64,000 nt of DNA from Scandinavium manionii (GTDB taxonomy: Bacteria > Pseudomonadota > Gammaproteobacteria > Enterobacterales > Enterobacteriaceae): the NCBI RefSeq assembly GCF_024764775.1, contig NZ_JALIGC010000036.1:1-64000 (forward strand), given 5' to 3'. Under the pieces are notes generated by a model. The model was not told the DNA's origin and made no database searches. It saw only the letters and a program-made list of their open reading frames with translations. Positions 55,887 through 62,824 of this stretch are shown in pieces. How positions within the stretch are numbered: position 1 is the first letter of the stretch; the number at the start of each line of letters is the position of its first letter. Made by a program: the position numbers and the translations under genes.

Positions 55887-56809
55887 ACCGCCTCCGGTTT
55901 TTTCTGCTGACGACGGGTATCGTGGTCGATGCCGCCTTCCACCGCCCATTCGGTAAAGGAGACCAGCGAATGTTCCAGCTCGCGCGGCTGCCAGTTCTCG
56001 GTCAGGAAATCATCGTTGGTGTAGTACTCAAATGCGCCGCCAGTCGGGCTGTTGACGTACCAGAAATAGGCGGAAGAGACCGGATGGCGACCCGGACCGA
56101 TAAAGGTGCTCCAGGCGTTTTTGTTCATCGCAATACCGCCGCCAATCACTTCATGGATATCGCGCACGGTGAAGGCAACGTGATTAAGACCCCGCTTGCG
56201 GTTGGGTAACTGTAATAAAAAGAGGTTATGGTGACCGCCGCGCACACCACAGCGCAGGAATACCGCCCGGTTGATATAGCGATCTGAAACCTGGAAACCG
56301 AGCACTTCACGGTAGAACGTTTCAACCGCTGCCAGCTCTTCGACGAAAAACACCACATGACCGACGTTGATAGGCTGCGCACGATCATAAACCGGACTTG
56401 GCGTATCAATTCGACGCACATCGCCCCACTGGTTAATCGGCTCGACGTTAAGCTCCACTGCGGTTTGTTGGCTAACCTGCACCCGCAGCGTCATACCGTT
56501 CGGATCCTGACACTCCAGCGCGCCGTCTACCTCACGAAAAGCCGGCTGTTGTGCCAACTTAGGTCGCAGCGCATCCAGTGCCGCCTGGTCCGCTACGCCC
56601 CAGGTCATACGGCGTAATGTGTTGCCTGCTTCAAAGGCCGGCGGCAAGTCCGGGCTCTGAGTCGGGTTCAGCTCCACCCGCGCACCGCTTAGGGTCGTAA
56701 AGCGCTGGCCGCTGGCATCGCCCGCCAGGCCAAAATCACGCATAAATTTGGCGCAATGGCTCAGATCGTCGACACCAAATTCCAGCTTTTCAATTCCGGT
56801 TACACTCAT
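55883..56809 (-). CDS. Two-domain type I extradiol dioxygenase (VOC superfamily)
   Basis: A 308-residue protein of two vicinal-oxygen-chelate modules. The C-terminal module keeps all three Fe(II) ligands at the spacing of BphC-type enzymes: His151 (VGHVVFF), His210 (LNHVAFT) and Glu261 (GGAFEYYT). It is expected to cleave a catechol-like ring next to its hydroxyls. The N-terminal module lacks them, as usual. An 88-bp gap separates it from the upstream IclR gene. Confidence 0.88.
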   Translation of the reverse strand: MSVTGIEKLEFGVDDLSHCAKFMRDFGLAGDASGQRFTTLSGARVELNPTQSPDLPPAFEAGNTLRRMTWGVADQAALDALRPKLAQQPAFREVDGALECQDPNGMTLRVQVSQQTAVELNVEPINQWGDVRRIDTPSPVYDRAQPINVGHVVFFVEELAAVETFYREVLGFQVSDRYINRAVFLRCGVRGGHHNLFLLQLPNRKRGLNHVAFTVRDIHEVIGGGIAMNKNAWSTFIGPGRHPVSSAYFWYVNSPTGGAFEYYTNDDFLTENWQPRELEHSLVSFTEWAVEGGIDHDTRRQQKKPEAV

Positions 56810-56897
56810 TGTTCGTAGCCTCTTTACTGTTCTGTCACCCAGATTTGGGCGTAAAACATGCCCGACGCAATCAAGCGCCTGCCATTAACGTATTGAT

Positions 56898-57686
56898 TTA
56901 ACTGGCTTGTGACAGATAACCTAAAAAGCCAGAAATTTTGTCCGCCGCGATGCTGACGTCGTTTTGCAGCCGTTCCCTGTCGGTTTGCGGGATCTCATCC
57001 GATGGCACGAGAATGCTCACTACCGCCGCCACTCGACCGCTGCGATCGTAGACCGGGTAGACAATGGAGGAGATGCCATGACGGTAGAAGGATTCACCAA
57101 TCACATAGCCGCGCGCTTTATCCTGCTGCACCATCTGCCACAGCGTTTCACGGTCATGGAGTTGTCCCGGCGTGTTGCCTGGCAGTTGCTCATCAGGAAA
57201 CAGCACTTCAAATTCGCTGCGTGAGACATCGGTCAGCAGCATGCGACCCAGCGACGTACAGTGAACCGGCAGACGCGTGCCAATACTGACCTGATTGATG
57301 CGTGAACCGGCGGCGCTGACGCGGGCGATGTAGATAATGTCCCGTCCATCTCGGATCGCCAGATGGCTGCTGCACTGACTGGTATCTCGCAGTTGCTCAA
57401 TCACCGGCTGGCCGACCTGCGCCACATCCAGCGACGCAATGTACTCAAAACCAAGACGCAGCACGTTCATCCCAAGCGAGAAGGTGTTGGTGCGTGAATT
57501 ACGCTCCAGAAACCCCATATACTCCAGCGTCTGCACCACGCGATAGGCGGTCGCTTTCGGCATATCGACCAGCCGGTGCAGCTCGGCAAAGGTCAGATCG
57601 CGATGTTGTTCGCCAAATGCCAGAAGCAGCTGTAGTCCTCGCTCCAGCCCCGGCACCAGGTATTTCACTTCCTGATCGTTTGCCAT
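56898..57686 (-). CDS. IclR-family transcriptional regulator
   Basis: A 262-residue regulator: N-terminal winged HTH (about 10-70; LTFAELHRLVDMPKATAYRVVQTLEYMGFL) and IclR effector domain (about 80-250; TSLGRMLL, HGISSIVYPVYDRSGRVAAVVSI). IclR proteins of the PobR/PcaR group control aromatic catabolism. Unlike most, it is encoded inside the operon, between the SDR and the dioxygenase, which implies self-regulation. Likely targets are the 16-bp palindromes upstream. ATG 57686 has GAGGCGG upstream; the frame extends further without a better start. Confidence 0.9.
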   Translation of the reverse strand: MANDQEVKYLVPGLERGLQLLLAFGEQHRDLTFAELHRLVDMPKATAYRVVQTLEYMGFLERNSRTNTFSLGMNVLRLGFEYIASLDVAQVGQPVIEQLRDTSQCSSHLAIRDGRDIIYIARVSAAGSRINQVSIGTRLPVHCTSLGRMLLTDVSRSEFEVLFPDEQLPGNTPGQLHDRETLWQMVQQDKARGYVIGESFYRHGISSIVYPVYDRSGRVAAVVSILVPSDEIPQTDRERLQNDVSIAADKISGFLGYLSQAS

Positions 57687-57700
57687 ACCGCCTCGCTTTT

Positions 57701-58450
57701 TTAGTTGAAAACAAATCCGCCGTTGACCGGAATCAGCTGCCCGGTGATAAACCGCGACAGATCGCTTAACAGCCACACCACACTGCCAGTAACATCTTCC
57801 GGCTGCTGAGCGCCGCTTAATGCACGACCATTTTCGTACAGCTGATGACGCTCGGCGGGAACATATTCCGTCGCCTCAACGCGGGTCAGACCAGGGGCTA
57901 TAGCATTGATACGGATACGCTTTTCGCCAAGCTCACGGGCCATTGAGCGGGTCATGGCGATCACTGCCCCTTTGCTGGCGACATAGGCCATCAGCCGTGG
58001 TGCGCCCCACAATGCGGTATCGGAGGCGACGTTCACGATGCCTGCGCCTTCACGCAACAATGGCACCGCCGCCCGGGTCACCAGCCAGGTGCCCTTGACG
58101 TTAACAGACATCACCCGATCCCACAGGCTCGGATCGTAATCGATCATATCTTTGCCGCCGACGCCAGTAGCCATCGCGGCGTTATTCACCAGACCATCGA
58201 TCTTCCCCTGCTCGCCGATCGCACGAAAAGCCTCGGTGATGGAGTGCGCATCAGCCAGATCGATAAACTGCGATTCGATGCGATAACCCTGCTCGCGCAG
58301 ACGATGGGCGCTTTCCGCCAGCTCGCCCTGCAGAATGTCGCACATCACCACCTCAGCCCCCTGCTCTGCACAGGCTTTGGCAAAATGAAAGCCCAGGCCG
58401 CGCGCCGCACCAGTGACCACCAGACGCTTACCGTTTAACAGCCCGTTCAT
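57701..58450 (-). CDS. SDR-family dehydrogenase, candidate cis-dihydrodiol dehydrogenase
   Basis: A 249-residue classical SDR: TGAARGLGFHFA, NNAA, Ser in NVASDTALWG and catalytic YVASK. It starts within the stop of the Rieske oxygenase gene (TGATG), so the two are made in step. The natural follow-up to ring cis-dihydroxylation is dehydrogenation to a catechol, and this is the candidate; an alcohol dehydrogenase role is the alternative. Confidence 0.85.
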   Translation of the reverse strand: MNGLLNGKRLVVTGAARGLGFHFAKACAEQGAEVVMCDILQGELAESAHRLREQGYRIESQFIDLADAHSITEAFRAIGEQGKIDGLVNNAAMATGVGGKDMIDYDPSLWDRVMSVNVKGTWLVTRAAVPLLREGAGIVNVASDTALWGAPRLMAYVASKGAVIAMTRSMARELGEKRIRINAIAPGLTRVEATEYVPAERHQLYENGRALSGAQQPEDVTGSVVWLLSDLSRFITGQLIPVNGGFVFN

Positions 58451-59472
58451 CAGGCGGCTCCCTGCTGTTCTTCGCGCGCAGCCAATTGCTCTTTAGCCGC
58501 TTTTTGCATCATACGGCGCAGGCGGGAAAGGCCCACATCGTGCTGATACAAGTATTCGTGATCGCGGGCATTGGGCGCGAGGCTTTCCAGCACTACGCGG
58601 TCCTGCTCCAGCACTTCCCAGTGCAGTTTTTCCAGGCGGTTGCGGTACATAAAGCGCCATAAATCACGCTGCCAGCCCTGCACACCGCGAATACGCCAGA
58701 AAAAGACCCGGCAGTTGTCGTTATCTTCTGGCACCACCATGCCGACAATCCAGAAGTGCCCACCAGGCCCAAAGCGCTTTTTGTACGGAATAGACAGCCG
58801 CATCCAGTAAGCGCCGCTGTTACCCAGCTCTACCCAGTCGAAGTTCACGCCACTTTGGCCTTTCTTCTCGAAGATAAAACCGGTTTTCGTCGGCTGGAGT
58901 ACCATCTCCGCTTTACGCTCTCCTTCTGCCATCGAGTGCGAAGAGGAGTGCAGGTAAGTGCCATGCATGGGATCCATGACGTTTTCCAGCGCGTACTGAT
59001 AGTTGCACTTCCAGGCGGCGGTGCAGAGGAAATTACTGTATTTATCGCTGTCAGCCAGCTCTTGCGGGAAGGTGAGATCTTCCGGCGGCTGATCGGCCGT
59101 GACGCCAAACCACAGGAAGATAGCCCCATGCGCTTCCTGAACACTGTAGCTGCGTACGCACTGCTGGCCCACCAGCGGACATTTGTCCACCGCCGGAACA
59201 TCTTTCACTTCGCCGTTTCCGGCCACTTCCACGCCGTGATACCAGCAGGCGATACGGTCGCCCAGGTTCCAGCCCATCGACAGGCGAGCACCGCGGTGCG
59301 GGCAGCGGTCTTCCAGCGCCTGCAGCTGACCGTCTTTATTACGCCACACCACAATTTGTTCGCCGAGACGGGTAATGCCGACCGGTGCGGATTGCACTTC
59401 CCAGCTTGCCAGAACCGGATACCACAGACCGCGTAACCCTTTATCAAGATAGTTTTGTACCGTTGTCGTCAT
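58450..59472 (-). CDS. Rieske non-heme iron oxygenase, single-type alpha subunit
   Basis: A 340-residue terminal oxygenase. The Rieske centre is CPH...CWYH (Cys57, His59, Cys76, His79). The mononuclear iron site is ENVMDPMHGTYLH, giving the bridging Asp167 and ligands His170 and His175. No beta subunit gene is present, so it belongs with alpha-only enzymes such as vanillate, phthalate, chlorobenzoate or carbazole oxygenases, which hydroxylate rings or demethylate ethers. Substrate unknown. Electron supply: ferredoxin and reductase in the same operon. Confidence 0.9.
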   Translation of the reverse strand: MTTTVQNYLDKGLRGLWYPVLASWEVQSAPVGITRLGEQIVVWRNKDGQLQALEDRCPHRGARLSMGWNLGDRIACWYHGVEVAGNGEVKDVPAVDKCPLVGQQCVRSYSVQEAHGAIFLWFGVTADQPPEDLTFPQELADSDKYSNFLCTAAWKCNYQYALENVMDPMHGTYLHSSSHSMAEGERKAEMVLQPTKTGFIFEKKGQSGVNFDWVELGNSGAYWMRLSIPYKKRFGPGGHFWIVGMVVPEDNDNCRVFFWRIRGVQGWQRDLWRFMYRNRLEKLHWEVLEQDRVVLESLAPNARDHEYLYQHDVGLSRLRRMMQKAAKEQLAAREEQQGAA

Positions 59473-59482
59473 CGCTGTGTCC

Positions 59483-59791
59483 TCAGTAACCGTTTACCTG
59501 CAAAAACGCCTGAAAGCTGGCTTCGCTCCAGGGCTCGCCTTGCTGATCGTGCATCTTCAGCGCATTCAGCCCTTCTACCAGTTGCGCCAGGCTCTCCGCT
59601 CCCTGTTCAAACAGCGTTTCGAGGGTGGCGATAAGGTGCAGCTCCCAGTTTTCCGGGACGCGGCTACGGGTCTGCCAGATAAGATTGTGATAGTCGCCGG
59701 GCTTATGAATATTGCCATTCCCGCCTTCAGCGGGCGGCGTAAACTGGCGGCTTTCCGGCAGCGCCGGGTTGAAGTTCAGGGTTTCGCTCAT
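59483..59791 (-). CDS. Small protein of unknown function between Rieske genes
   Basis: A 102-residue protein between the ferredoxin and the oxygenase alpha subunit. An N-terminal Pro/Gly-rich part (about 1-33) precedes WQTRSRVPENWE and amphipathic helices (about 48-78). It overlaps the ferredoxin stop by 4 nt and lies 10 nt before the alpha subunit, so it is a true operon member. Similar short proteins beside Rieske genes have been labelled recombinase-like helix-turn-helix domain, a fold name only. It is too small for an oxygenase beta subunit and lacks its features. Confidence 0.75.
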   Translation of the reverse strand: MSETLNFNPALPESRQFTPPAEGGNGNIHKPGDYHNLIWQTRSRVPENWELHLIATLETLFEQGAESLAQLVEGLNALKMHDQQGEPWSEASFQAFLQVNGY

Positions 59792-60111
59792 GCCACGCTC
59801 TCCTCGATAAAAGTAATCTGGATCTGATTGTCGAATACCCGAACCGGGTAACGATTGAGGTTACGACCGCCCGGACCATGCAGACACTGGCCGGTTTTCA
59901 CATCGAATACCGCTTCATGCAGCGGACATTCGACCTTGCCGTCTTCCACAAAACCTTGGCTTAACAGCGCATAGGCATGGGGACATACGTCTTCCAGCGC
60001 GTAATACTCCCCCTCAATCAGATAAATGCCGATTTCTTTACCGTCGATGTTGCCGCTATAAGGGAAATCTTCCTGTACCTGCTCTGCGTCACATACGCCT
60101 ATCCAGCTCAT
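59788..60111 (-). CDS. Rieske-type ferredoxin
   Basis: A 107-residue [2Fe-2S] ferredoxin: CPHAYALL (Cys43, His45) and CPLHEAVFD (Cys62, His65), with a CLHGPGGRNL loop following. It carries electrons from the FAD reductase to the oxygenase. ATG 60111 is favoured over GTG 60114 because GGAGG then sits 6 nt upstream. First gene of the fourteen-gene operon. Confidence 0.92.
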   Translation of the reverse strand: MSWIGVCDAEQVQEDFPYSGNIDGKEIGIYLIEGEYYALEDVCPHAYALLSQGFVEDGKVECPLHEAVFDVKTGQCLHGPGGRNLNRYPVRVFDNQIQITFIEESVA

Positions 60112-60129
60112 CACGATCCTCCAGGCTCT

Positions 60130-60145
60130 GTTTCATATATGAAAC
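60130..60145. promoter_or_regulatory. Palindromic operator 1 (IclR candidate)
   Basis: GTTTCATATATGAAAC, a perfect 16-bp palindrome 18 bp upstream of the ferredoxin start. A further GTTTC half-site follows at 60149. The site is so close to the start codon that a bound protein should block transcription. Confidence 0.65.
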
Positions 60146-60399
60146 TCTGTTTCTTATTTAATACGGTCAATATAAAAGCGTTCACTCTTTCGTCAAGCGG
60201 CAATGTGAAGGATTTGTTAATCGATCGCTATTTAATGAGCTAACTGTGCAACCGATCACGAAAAAGGACGAAAAGAAGAAGTCGTGATATTCAAAGCGCG
60301 GCATGAGAATAAATTAATCTGGCCATTTAATTTTCGAAAATGACTATTGACTTCTTTTCCAGATCGTTATTAAAAATGATAAAGGCCATGCTACATAAC

Positions 60400-60415
60400 G
60401 TTTCACCAGTGAAAC
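60400..60415. promoter_or_regulatory. Palindromic operator 2 (IclR candidate)
   Basis: GTTTCACCAGTGAAAC, arms of 7 bp around a CA centre; same outer bases as operator 1. Its centre is 47 bp from that of operator 3. Confidence 0.65.
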
Positions 60416-60428
60416 CAATATTTAATTT

Positions 60429-60444
60429 ATTGTTTTAAAACAAT
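60429..60444. promoter_or_regulatory. Perfect palindrome between operators 2 and 3
   Basis: ATTGTTTTAAAACAAT, exactly self-complementary over 16 bp and of different sequence from the GTTTCA sites. Could bind a second regulator. An RNA hairpin is unlikely because there would be no loop. Confidence 0.45.
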
Positions 60445-60446
60445 GA

Positions 60447-60462
60447 GTTTCACTGGTGAACC
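60447..60462. promoter_or_regulatory. Palindromic operator 3 (IclR candidate)
   Basis: GTTTCACTGGTGAACC, one mismatch from full symmetry. It ends 2 bp before the candidate -35 of the transporter gene, a position suited to activation. Confidence 0.6.
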
Positions 60463-60464
60463 AT

Positions 60465-60493
60465 TTTACCTGCGTGACTATCACCGCTATTTA
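60465..60493 (+). promoter_or_regulatory. Candidate promoter of the divergent transporter
   Basis: TTTACC (60465-60470) and TATTTA (60488-60493) with a 17-bp spacer, 46 bp before the ATG. Both boxes are 4 of 6 to consensus, consistent with an activator-dependent promoter. Confidence 0.35.
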
Positions 60494-60539
60494 AAAATAA
60501 CAATTTTGATTGTTAGATGACCGGGAGAAAAGAATAAAG

Positions 60540-61751
60540 ATGACCACAAAATGGCAGGGGACAATAGCATTGCTGTTGTTAATTATTATTTCTTATATCG
60601 ATCGGGTAAATATTTCAGTAATGATACTGAATCCAGACTTCGCCGCCCATTTCCAGTTAAATGAAAACAGAATGTTACAGGGAATGCTGATGACCTGTTT
60701 TCTTCTGGGTTATGGTTTTTCGGCATTACTCTTAACACCGTTCATAGAAAGTCAGTGGAATTACCGACAGGGATTGTTAGCCAGCATCGCTATCTGGGCG
60801 GTAGTCTGCGCGATTTCACCGTTGTTGGGTTCGCTGATGGGGATGCTGGTCGCCCGCATTATTCTGGGTATCGCGGAAGGTCCGCTGTTTTCACTTAAAA
60901 CGCGTTTTATCAGCGATAACTTTGCTGCTGAACAGATTGGCAAACCCAATGCCGTCACCGCATTGGGCGTCTCTTTGGGGCTGGCCGTCGGGTTTCCGCT
61001 GGTCACTTTTTTAGTCGCCCACCAGGGATGGATGGGATCGTTTTACAGTTTGGCGGTACTGAACCTGGTGCTCGGAGGTGGACTGATTTGGCGCTTCCTG
61101 CCCGCCCCCGTCGCTGTGCCGAAAAACAGTAACCCTGGTTTTCAGCAGACCTTGCTCCTGGCCTGGCATACCCCTCTCCTCGGCTGGATCCTGTTGGTTG
61201 AAATTGCCACCCTCAGCTATCTGTGGGGCAGCAGTGCCTGGCTTCCGGCCTGGCTGCGCGATGAACACCACTTTTCCTTGCAGGCCACCGGCTTCCTGGC
61301 GGCGATCCCTTTTCTGCTCAGCCTGGGCTCTAAATTTCTTGGCGGTGTCTTGCTCGATAAGATGCGCCCGGAACAGGCACCACTGCTGTTTATCATCGGT
61401 GGAGTCCTGACGGCCTGTTCAGTACTGGCGCTGATGCTCAGTCAGCAACCGGCGCTGCTGGCGCTGTTTATGCTGTCAGCCAATATTTTCTGGGGGTTAC
61501 AGGGGGCCGCGATACCGGCAGTGGTGCAGCATCATGCGCCGCGACAAGCCGTAGGCAGCGCTTATGGGATAATCAATGGAATAGGCAATATCTGTGCGGC
61601 GTTTATTCCGCTTCTGATGGGCATGGTGATGAAATCGGCGGGATCGGTCAGTTCCGGATTTTCGGTGCTGGTAGCATCGCAGATGGTGACTCTGGTTGCC
61701 GGCAGCATGCTGCTGCTGCGCATGCGTCGCGCAGCAGCGGCAAGTGCCTGA
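60540..61751 (+). CDS. MFS transporter, divergent from the catabolic operon
   Basis: A 403-residue major facilitator, about 12 membrane helices, with SYIDRVNISVMI in helix 1 and GIAEGPLFSLKTRF in helix 4, the ACS-family features shared with the first transporter of the cluster. ATG 60540 is used; a TTG ten codons upstream is in frame. It stops 3 bp from the convergent speB stop. Could import the substrate, a second related acid, or export an intermediate. Confidence 0.86.
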   Translation: MTTKWQGTIALLLLIIISYIDRVNISVMILNPDFAAHFQLNENRMLQGMLMTCFLLGYGFSALLLTPFIESQWNYRQGLLASIAIWAVVCAISPLLGSLMGMLVARIILGIAEGPLFSLKTRFISDNFAAEQIGKPNAVTALGVSLGLAVGFPLVTFLVAHQGWMGSFYSLAVLNLVLGGGLIWRFLPAPVAVPKNSNPGFQQTLLLAWHTPLLGWILLVEIATLSYLWGSSAWLPAWLRDEHHFSLQATGFLAAIPFLLSLGSKFLGGVLLDKMRPEQAPLLFIIGGVLTACSVLALMLSQQPALLALFMLSANIFWGLQGAAIPAVVQHHAPRQAVGSAYGIINGIGNICAAFIPLLMGMVMKSAGSVSSGFSVLVASQMVTLVAGSMLLLRMRRAAAASA

Positions 61752-61754
61752 GAC

Positions 61755-62675
61755 TTACTCGCCTTTCTTCGCCGCCTGGATGTAAAGCATCTCCAGCGCC
61801 AGTGTCGCCGCGGCCAGGGCGGTGATCTCTGACTGATCGTAAGCCGGAGCGACTTCCACCACGTCCATACCCACGATGTTCAGGTCTTTCAGACCACGCA
61901 CCAGTTTGATCGCGCGATCGGACGTCAGGCCGCCGATTACCGGCGTACCGGTGCCCGGCGCAAACGCAGGATCCAGACAGTCGATATCAAAGGTCAGGTA
62001 CACCGGCATATCACCGACTACCTTTTTCACCTGCTCAAGAATATCGTCAACGCCACGGTCGTTCACCTGCGCAGCATCCAATACGGTAAAGCCGTTATCT
62101 TTGTCGAACTCGGTACGAATACCAATCTGCACCGAGTGATTTGGGTCGATCAGACCTTCTTTCGGCGCGGTGAAGAACATGGTGCCGTGGTCAAATTCGC
62201 AGCCGTTCGCGTAGGTATCGGTGTGCGCATCGAAATGCACCAGCGCCATTTTACCGAAGTGTTTTGCGTGCGCGCGCAGCAGTGGCAGCGTCACGAAGTG
62301 GTCGCCGCCGAAGGACAGCATGCGTTTGCCATTTGCCAGCAGGCGTTCTGCGTGGGCCTGCAACTTCTCGCTCATTTCACGGGCATCGCCGAACGCGTAA
62401 ACCAGGTCTCCGCAGTCCACGACGTTCAGACGTTCGCGCATGTCGAAGTTCCACGGGAAGCGGTTGTGCTCCCACGCCAGGTTGGTAGACACCTGACGGA
62501 TAGCCGCTGGACCATGACGCCCGCCCGCACGGCCAGAAGTCGCCGCATCAAACGGCACACCGGTAATAACCCAGTCGGCGTCGCTATCGTAAGGCTGGAA
62601 GTTCAGCGGCAAACGCAGAAAACCAAAGGCGTTAGATACCAGAGAGTTGTCGTACTGATGACCCAAAGTGCTCAT
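61755..62675 (-). CDS. speB: Agmatinase
   Basis: Hydrolyses agmatine to putrescine and urea, after SpeA. 306 residues, E. coli length. The binuclear Mn site is visible as GGDHFVTLP (His), VHFDAHTDTY (Asp, His, Asp) and TFDIDCLDPAFAPGTGTP (two Asp). Follows speA after a 149-bp gap with a terminator. Confidence 0.98.
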   Translation of the reverse strand: MSTLGHQYDNSLVSNAFGFLRLPLNFQPYDSDADWVITGVPFDAATSGRAGGRHGPAAIRQVSTNLAWEHNRFPWNFDMRERLNVVDCGDLVYAFGDAREMSEKLQAHAERLLANGKRMLSFGGDHFVTLPLLRAHAKHFGKMALVHFDAHTDTYANGCEFDHGTMFFTAPKEGLIDPNHSVQIGIRTEFDKDNGFTVLDAAQVNDRGVDDILEQVKKVVGDMPVYLTFDIDCLDPAFAPGTGTPVIGGLTSDRAIKLVRGLKDLNIVGMDVVEVAPAYDQSEITALAAATLALEMLYIQAAKKGE

Positions 62676-62714
62676 GGAAATGACCTCTTTAACCGTCGTG
62701 TATGAAAAAAAGAT

Positions 62715-62758
62715 GAAAAAAATCCCCTCCGCGTCGTTAGGCCCGACGAGGAAGGGAT
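62715..62758 (-). terminator. Terminator between speA and speB
   Basis: Minus-strand ATCCCTTCCTCGTCGGGCC...GACGCGGAGGGGAT with one bulge, then TTTTTT. Placed between the speA stop and speB start, so speB probably also has its own promoter, as known in E. coli. Confidence 0.75.
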
Positions 62759-62824
62759 CTATTCGTGTTACTGCTTAATAGTGCGAATTATCGTCAAAAT
62801 TTTGACCGGGTCAAGTGCCCTGTT

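Larger units (their letters stand above)
60112..60539. promoter_or_regulatory. Divergent control region of the catabolic cluster
   Basis: A 428-bp gap between the ferredoxin (minus) and transporter (plus) starts. It is much more AT-rich than the flanking genes and encodes nothing recognisable. It contains three copies of GTTTCAYNNRTGAAAC (60130, 60400, 60447), one perfect palindrome ATTGTTTTAAAACAAT (60429) and a candidate sigma70 promoter for the transporter (60465-60493). The stretch 60160-60390 shows no repeats I can identify. Confidence 0.7.

Noticed and set aside
47394..61751. Recent genomic island or prophage origin for the catabolic cluster
   Set aside because: No integrase, insertion sequence, tRNA or flanking repeat is visible at either edge, and coding composition resembles the neighbours; only the control region is AT-rich.
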